Assembly: GCA_963742315.1 (NCBI GenBank)
Contig: CAVULE010000011.1
Span: forward strand, 1 to 64,000
Length of the DNA: 64,000 nt
Direction: 5' to 3'
DNA from: AV69 sp963742315
GTDB lineage: Bacteria; Verrucomicrobiota; Verrucomicrobiia; Chthoniobacterales; UBA10450
Part shown: positions 59,489 to 64,000 of the stretch, in pieces
How positions within the stretch are numbered: the first letter of the stretch is position 1
Layout: each line of letters opens with the position of its first letter
Made by a program: the position numbers and the translations under genes
The notes under the pieces: generated by a model
The model's input: only the letters and a program-made list of their open reading frames with translations
Database searches by the model: none
What the model was told of the DNA's origin: nothing

Positions 59489-61161
59489 TGAAAATCAGCC
59501 CGCTTGCAGGAAAACCGGCTGAGTCAGGGCGGCTGGTTAACGTTCCGCGGCTTGTCACCGCATACTACACAGGAGTTCCCGACTACTCGGTGCCCGAGCA
59601 ACGAGTGGCGTTTGGAACCTCCGGCCATCGCGGCTCGGCATTCGAAAACACTTTTAACGAGTGGCATATCCTCGCCATCACTCAGGCCATTTGTCTGTAT
59701 CGAAAGCAGCACAAAATTTCCGGCCCGCTCTTCCTCGGCATGGACACACATGCGCTTTCGGTGCCGGCAATGGCCAGCGCACTCGAAGTGTTAGCCGCCA
59801 ATGCCGTCGATGTGATGATCTCGGAACGGGACGAATACACTCCGACACCTGTCGTCTCTCACGCCATCCTGACTTATAACCGTGGCCGGAAGGTCGGGCT
59901 CGCCGACGGGATCATCATCACGCCTTCGCATAACCCGCCGCACGATGGCGGCTTCAAATACAACCCACCCAATGGCGGGCCGGCGGATACAACTGTCACC
60001 GGTTGGATCCAGACGAAGGCAAATGAGTTTCTCGAAGCTCGTTTAGAAAGCGTGAAACGCATTCCGTTCGAAAGAGCTCTTCACGCGCCGACAACACATC
60101 GTCATGACTACCTCAATGCCTATGTCGATGATCTCGGCAACGTGATCGACATGGATGTCATTCGCGGTGCAAACATCCACCTGGGAGTCGATCCTCTCGG
60201 TGGCGCCGGAGTTCACTACTGGAAGCCGATCGCTGAGCGTTATGGATTGAATCTCACTGTGGTGAACGAGGCGGTCGATCCGACCTTTCGGTTCATGACC
60301 GTTGATTGGGATGGCCAGATTCGCATGGACCCATCGTCGCCTTACGCGATGCAGCGATTGATTGAGATGAAGGATCGCTTCGACCTCGCTTTCGCTTGTG
60401 ACACGGATCATGACCGGCACGGCATTGTCACCAAGAGCGCTGGGCTGCTGCCGCCGAATCACTATCTCTCGGTCGCCGTCTCTTACCTCTTTCAAAACCG
60501 GCCGGAGTGGCGCAAGGACGCGGCCGTCGGCAAAACCGTGGTGAGCACGCAGATGATTGATCGCATCACCGCCAAGCTCGGCCGGAAGCTTTATGAGGTG
60601 CCGGTTGGCTTCAAATGGTTCGTCGACGGCTTACTCGACGGCTCTCTTGGCTTCGGTGGAGAGGAAAGCGCCGGCGCCTCTTTCGTCCGGCGCAATGGCA
60701 GCGCTTGGACGACGGACAAAGATGGATTCATCCCTTGTTTGCTAGCGGCCGAGATCACGGCGCGGATAGGCCGCGATCCGGGAGAAATTTACCGCGAGCT
60801 TACGGGCGATTTTGGCGAGCCCGTCTACAACCGTGCGGAGGCGCCAGCCACTCTGGAACAAAAGGAAATGCTGGCCAACCTTTCCGCCCGCGAAGTCCAA
60901 TCGACAGATCTTGCCGGCGAAACAATCCAGAGCATCCAAACCCACGCGCCCGGCAACGGCGCTCCGATCGGAGGATTGAAGGTGGTAACACAGGACGGGT
61001 GGTTCGCTGCGCGTCCGTCCGGGACTGAGAATATCTACAAAATTTATGCCGAGAGCTTCCGCGGAGAAGATCATCTGTGCCGCATCATGAAAGAAGCACA
61101 GAATATCGTGAACGACGCTCTTACGGCAGTGCCTACGAAGACTCTTGGTGTAGCGGGATGA
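59485..61161 (+). CDS. pgm: Phosphoglucomutase (alpha-D-glucose-specific)
   Basis: 558 residues, intact. Phosphoserine loop GIIITPSHNPPHDGGFKYNP, metal loop FACDTDHDRHGIVT, sugar loop GFGGEESAGASF and phosphate-binding WFAARPSGTENIYKIYAES. It interconverts glucose 6-phosphate and glucose 1-phosphate and so feeds UDP-glucose synthesis for the NdvB homologue upstream, with which it overlaps by 4 bases. Confidence 0.95.
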   Translation: MMKISPLAGKPAESGRLVNVPRLVTAYYTGVPDYSVPEQRVAFGTSGHRGSAFENTFNEWHILAITQAICLYRKQHKISGPLFLGMDTHALSVPAMASALEVLAANAVDVMISERDEYTPTPVVSHAILTYNRGRKVGLADGIIITPSHNPPHDGGFKYNPPNGGPADTTVTGWIQTKANEFLEARLESVKRIPFERALHAPTTHRHDYLNAYVDDLGNVIDMDVIRGANIHLGVDPLGGAGVHYWKPIAERYGLNLTVVNEAVDPTFRFMTVDWDGQIRMDPSSPYAMQRLIEMKDRFDLAFACDTDHDRHGIVTKSAGLLPPNHYLSVAVSYLFQNRPEWRKDAAVGKTVVSTQMIDRITAKLGRKLYEVPVGFKWFVDGLLDGSLGFGGEESAGASFVRRNGSAWTTDKDGFIPCLLAAEITARIGRDPGEIYRELTGDFGEPVYNRAEAPATLEQKEMLANLSAREVQSTDLAGETIQSIQTHAPGNGAPIGGLKVVTQDGWFAARPSGTENIYKIYAESFRGEDHLCRIMKEAQNIVNDALTAVPTKTLGVAG

Positions 61162-61168
61162 AGGCGGT

Positions 61169-61525
61169 CTACGCCGTTCGTTCCAGAAACTGCTTTAGGA
61201 CAAGCGCCTCGTTGTGCTCTTGATCGCGCGCGCCGTAGATCAGAGTAACTGTTCCTTCTTTCGCTTTGCTCTTTAACACCTTGAGCTGATCGGCGTGATG
61301 TTTGAGCTCGGTTTGATAACGCTCGCGAAAGCTTCGCCACTTCTTCGGATCGTGCCCAAACCATTTCCGAAGCTCCGTGCTTGGAGCAATCTCTTTCAAC
61401 CAGAGATCGACCTTCGCCTTTTCCTTGGTCAAACCGCGCGGCCAGAGCCTGTCCACCAGAATGCGGGTGCCATCATCCTTATGCGGCGCTTCATACACCC
61501 TCTTGAGTTTTAGTTCGTGTTTCAA
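61169..61525 (-). CDS. DUF488 family protein (YeaO-like)
   Basis: 118 residues: LKRVYEAPHKDDGTRILVDR, LWPRGLTKEKAKVDLWLKEI, APSTELRKWFGHDPKKWRSF and GTVTLIYGARDQEHNEALVL are diagnostic. The function is unknown; often annotated as uroporphyrin-III methyltransferase-associated. It is the last gene of a minus-strand group with the flavin oxidoreductase, 12 bases apart. Confidence 0.88.
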   Translation of the reverse strand: MKHELKLKRVYEAPHKDDGTRILVDRLWPRGLTKEKAKVDLWLKEIAPSTELRKWFGHDPKKWRSFRERYQTELKHHADQLKVLKSKAKEGTVTLIYGARDQEHNEALVLKQFLERTA

Positions 61526-61537
61526 TCTTAGCTGGCC

Positions 61538-62260
61538 TCAGTAACCTGTGAACTCCTCGGTGCGAATATTGTCATCGTTCACTCCTGATTCGTTCAATGT
61601 CTTCCGCATTGCGGCTACCATCCCCTGTGGGCCGGCGATGTAGTAGATAGGAAGCGTTAAATCATCAATGTATTTGGAAAGCATCGCTTTGGTCATGTGT
61701 CCCGTTTCCTCGTGCCACTCCCGATGTGATTTTTCCATCGCTGTCATCGTGCCGACAAAGGTGTAATGCGGGTTTTTCTCGTGTGGCTTGTTCAAGTCGT
61801 TCAGGAAGGCCGCATCCTCCGGCCTTTTGTTGGAATCGACGACGAAGATCCGATGCGCGACCTGGTCGTGAATAGCTTGCAGCACAATGCTTCGTACCGG
61901 TGTCACGCCGATGCCGCCGGTCACGAAAACGGCGGGGATGGCCGCATTGTTATGGAGCGTGAAGGAGCCATAAGGAGCATCCAGCGTGAGTTCCGTGCCG
62001 AGAGGCATCGTTTTTAATACTCGTTTGAACGCCGTGTCGCGCATCCGTGTGGCTGACATCAGATCGTCCTCATAAGGAGCGCTCGCCAAAGAGAACCCTC
62101 GTGTGTTGCCTTCCGCGTCAGTTTCAGGCGGATTGATCAGAGTGTAATCGGCGAATTGGCCCGCCTTGTAGACAAACCCCTCCGGTTTTTCGAAATGGAA
62201 CGCCATTGTTCCAGCCGCGATCTCCTCTCTGGCCTTCAGTTTAACTTTGTATATCGGCAT
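61538..62260 (-). CDS. FAD/NAD(P)-binding oxidoreductase (ferredoxin-NADP reductase fold)
   Basis: 240 residues: FAD domain with GFSLASAPYEDDLMSATRMR (RxxS-type FAD motif as RGFSLAS), NAD domain with PAVFVTGGIGVTPVRSIVLQ and the C-terminal YYIAGPQGMVAAMRKTL. No iron-sulfur or heme domain is attached, so it must pass electrons to a separate partner. The C-terminal aromatic is GY. Position beside a Tudor-like DUF2945 gene does not indicate the partner. Confidence 0.88.
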   Translation of the reverse strand: MPIYKVKLKAREEIAAGTMAFHFEKPEGFVYKAGQFADYTLINPPETDAEGNTRGFSLASAPYEDDLMSATRMRDTAFKRVLKTMPLGTELTLDAPYGSFTLHNNAAIPAVFVTGGIGVTPVRSIVLQAIHDQVAHRIFVVDSNKRPEDAAFLNDLNKPHEKNPHYTFVGTMTAMEKSHREWHEETGHMTKAMLSKYIDDLTLPIYYIAGPQGMVAAMRKTLNESGVNDDNIRTEEFTGY

Positions 62261-62285
62261 AGCATAGATCTCCTGATAATAGTTT

Positions 62286-62522
62286 TTAACGCCGGCTGAC
62301 CGGTTTCTTTTGGCTGAGTTTCTTCAGAGCCGCACCTTTGTGCATGGCCATGTGGTCTGTCTTGTCGCTCTTGATTAAATATTGCGGCTCCTCCTTCGAG
62401 GCGTGGACCGTGTAGGTCTTGAACTTCATCGGCGAGGTAACCTTTTTTTGGATCGTTCCGCGGACACGGCCGGCTTCCGAGTTCCACTCAACATGGTCGC
62501 CAACTTTGAATTCGTGTTTCAT
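62286..62522 (-). CDS. DUF2945 (hypervirulence-associated TUDOR-like) protein
   Basis: 78 residues from MKHEFKVGDHVEWNSEAG. The family pattern is full length: GDHVEWNSEAGRVRGTIQKK, YTVHASKEEPQYLIKSDKTD, HMAMHKGAALKKL. Small SH3/Tudor-like fold of unknown function, common in soil bacteria and fungi. Start taken at the third-codon ATG of the frame; ATG at 62528 is equivalent. Confidence 0.88.
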   Translation of the reverse strand: MKHEFKVGDHVEWNSEAGRVRGTIQKKVTSPMKFKTYTVHASKEEPQYLIKSDKTDHMAMHKGAALKKLSQKKPVSRR

Positions 62523-62531
62523 CGGCATGAC

Positions 62532-62600
62532 TCAACGAGCGGATACGGATGTGTGATGATGTTCACGCCCGTATTTTTCTTCTTCCGCCTTCGATTTCAT
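62532..62600 (-). CDS. Possible 22-residue peptide
   Basis: MKSKAEEEKYGREHHHTSVS then AR and a stop, with a good AGGA ribosome site 9 bases before the ATG. Between the L,D-transpeptidase and DUF2945 genes. Too short to judge; could be the start of a broken gene. Confidence 0.25.
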   Translation of the reverse strand: MKSKAEEEKYGREHHHTSVSAR

Positions 62601-62632
62601 TAACTTCTGTCCTTTCTGTTTCACTCTTAAAA

Positions 62633-63043
62633 TCATTCCACTGGGGACGCGGCATTGGTCCGCGGCAAAACCGGAAACGGCACCACACACAACGTGTCGC
62701 CCGGTTGCAGCGCGCTCTGTGCGAAATCCCGGAAGGCAGGCGCGACCACAACGTGCGAACGCAAATCGGCCAGCATCTTTTCCGTCTCACCCGAATCCCG
62801 ACCCGCGCCGAGCCAGCGGTTCTCGTTGTTTTCGCGTCCCAGGTAACTGAAGACCGCGGTCGGGAAGGGATAGCTTCCTTGCACTTCAAAACGTGCGCGA
62901 CCAATCGGTTCGCCATTGCGAAAGACGACGACCTGCCGATCGGCTTCGCTGATCACGATGCTCATCGGTCCCGTGAGCGCGCGTTCAGGATGCCACCGGA
63001 AATCAAGGCCGCTTAGTTTTTCCAACTTCAGGTTTTTCATCAC
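62633..63043 (-). CDS. L,D-transpeptidase-like protein, second domain (C-terminal part of split gene)
   Basis: GLDFRWHPERALTGPMSIVI, SEADRQVVVFRNGEPIGRAR and a C-terminal LRSHVVVAPAFRDFAQSALQ. This is the degenerate second YkuD-like unit found in two-domain bacterial L,D-transpeptidases; it has no catalytic Cys/His. It joins the catalytic part (63003-63568) if one base near 63012 is removed, giving about 310 residues. Confidence 0.65.
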   Translation of the reverse strand: MMKNLKLEKLSGLDFRWHPERALTGPMSIVISEADRQVVVFRNGEPIGRARFEVQGSYPFPTAVFSYLGRENNENRWLGAGRDSGETEKMLADLRSHVVVAPAFRDFAQSALQPGDTLCVVPFPVLPRTNAASPVE

Positions 63044-63568
63044 TCGCCGGCCTCGCCATGAGCGGGCCGGGATGCGTCACCAAGGCGGAATCCGAGGATT
63101 CATTCGCGACCACCACGGTCGTGCCGACCCTGGTCACGCCGAAAAGCAGTTCTGAAAATTCCTTCGGTAAGCGAATGCATCCATGGGAATCGGGATAGCC
63201 CGGAAGTTGTCCGCCGTGCAGCGCGATCCCGCTCCAGGTCAGCCGCTCCATGTAAGGCATGGCCGCTCCCTTATAGATGTTCGAATAATGTTTGCGTTGC
63301 TTCTCCAGAACGGTGAAGACCCCGGTCGGCGTGCGATGACCGGCGCGTCCGGAGCTAATCGTCGTTCGACCAATCAGGACGCCGTTGCGATAAACATAAG
63401 CTTGTTGTTCGGGCAAACTGATCACCACCAGCACCGGCCCTGCGGTGAGGTTTCGGGGTGCCAGGTGTACTCGTTTGTCCGAAGCTGCGATCGTGGTGGA
63501 ACAGGCGCAGCAAACGCGAAACTCAACATGATCGCGGCGAACAGGAACACTCCTGCCGAGCGTTTCAT
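63003..63568 (-). CDS. L,D-transpeptidase (YkuD), catalytic domain, frameshifted near the N-terminus
   Basis: Active-site motif GIALHGGQLPGYPDSHGCIR with catalytic His and Cys, and the entry VVISLPEQQAYVYRNG with GRTTISSGRAGHRTPTGVFT. The enzyme makes 3-3 crosslinks in peptidoglycan or attaches lipoproteins. The open frame starts at 63434; upstream in another frame a signal peptide MKRSAGVFLFAAIMLSFAFA starts at 63568, and one missing base near 63452 separates them. Operator C lies 46 bases before that start. Confidence 0.85.
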
Positions 63569-63612
63569 GAATCTCGTTGCCGCCTCATGACGGTAGGTCG
63601 ATCAGAACGCCA

Positions 63613-63640
63613 TATAAGTCAGTATACTATTTGACTAATT
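63613..63640. promoter_or_regulatory. Operator C: dyad upstream of the L,D-transpeptidase gene
   Basis: TATAAGTCAG, 8 bases, TTGACTAATT: same arms and spacing as operators A and B with two or three changes. The L,D-transpeptidase start is at 63568. Confidence 0.5.
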
Positions 63641-63730
63641 ATCTGATTGGTTTTTGATCTGAGTGACTCTGGTTGCGAATCAATCCCGAGGAATTGACAA
63701 ACCTTTGTCCTGCTTTCCTTTTTGGATTCA

Positions 63731-64000
63731 TCAAATCTTCTGCCTGTCATCGGGTTGAGTTGCCGCAGGCACCCGCATGCGCAGCGCGCCTGTGCGAAGT
63801 CGGTAATGCAATGGCGACTGCATTATTTCCACTTCACCATCTAGTGATACTGGTATCCTCGACGGCTCGATTTCTAAAAGCACCTCGCGACTGCAAAATA
63901 TATCGAAGTCACGGCTCTCCTGCGCTTGTCGTCTCAGCATTCGAAAGCCCAGGCGCAGCATTCCGGGCATGGCGAGCGGTTTGGGCACGTAAACCGCGAA
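63731..64000 (-). CDS. Diacylglycerol kinase family lipid kinase, C-terminal part (runs off the window)
   Basis: The end of a YegS/DagK-like protein: FDIFCSREVLLEIEPSRIPV, SLDGEVEIMQSPLHYRLRTG, ALRMRVPA, matching the C-terminal beta-sandwich with the conserved DGE. The frame is open to the window edge (FAVYVPKPLAMPGMLRLGFR), so the N-terminal catalytic domain lies outside. It would phosphorylate diacylglycerol or a related lipid. Confidence 0.8.
   Translation of the reverse strand, partial: FAVYVPKPLAMPGMLRLGFRMLRRQAQESRDFDIFCSREVLLEIEPSRIPVSLDGEVEIMQSPLHYRLRTGALRMRVPAATQPDDRQKI

Noticed and set aside
1..64000. CRISPR array or cas genes
   Set aside because: No regularly spaced identical repeats with unique spacers and no cas-like protein. 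The iteron-like and CTATAG repeats are too short and imperfect.

Overview
The window is about 57% GC and reads as chromosomal DNA of a free-living aerobic heterotroph. A complete alternative complex III (act) and caa3 oxidase block, split transketolase, DUF2231/SPW/PRC-barrel stress proteins, a sensory-rhodopsin-transducer homologue without a rhodopsin, an NdvB-type glucan synthase and a small integron-like cassette array together suggest a soil Verrucomicrobiota (Chthoniobacterales/Spartobacteria-like). This is inference from gene content; no rRNA is present to confirm it.

Layout. 0.1-8.9 kb: small stress and envelope genes (DUF2231, a basic KH-rich protein, a PepSY-like protein, SPW, TPR, a secreted small heat-shock protein, VKOR, SDR) around a two-subunit transketolase. 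8.9-13.5 kb: GH15 glucoamylase, a CheB-like protein lacking its catalytic serine, and a PAS histidine kinase with a NarL-type regulator. 13.5-25.2 kb, all minus strand: one respiratory operon running actA-B-C-D-E-F, a small membrane protein, SCO, coxB, coxA, coxC, coxD. It should carry electrons from menaquinol through ACIII and cytochrome c to an A2-type caa3 oxidase. 25.9-32.4 kb: sensory rhodopsin transducer homologue, pyruvate-oxidase-like TPP enzyme, enolase-superfamily enzyme and a fused FAD/Fe-S oxidase.

32.4-43 kb is an accessory island. It holds a tyrosine recombinase beside tRNA-Arg(ACG), an excisionase-like and a replication-like gene followed by 15-16 bp iteron-like repeats, fragments of tRNA-Leu, tRNA-Ser and tRNA-Glu, a HigBA-type toxin-antitoxin module between two copies of a tRNA-Ser 3' end, and a short gene-cassette array with two 124-bp attC sites and no integron integrase.

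43-50.8 kb and 61-63.6 kb hold redox and repair genes that appear to share a regulator. A SufR-like protein (48758-49387) has a dyad operator in front of it, and the same dyad with the same 8-bp spacer lies between the doxX-like and folE genes and upstream of an L,D-transpeptidase gene. 50.9-61.2 kb: a cyclic beta-glucan synthase (ndvB, about 2,870 codons) and phosphoglucomutase.

A feature of the whole window is more than 20 single-base frameshifts in otherwise well-conserved genes, dense in the act operon and ndvB and absent from 8.9-17 kb and 26-29 kb. Many fall in G/C runs. They are either uncorrected assembly indels or real decay; affected genes are described here as spanning genes plus their readable fragments.
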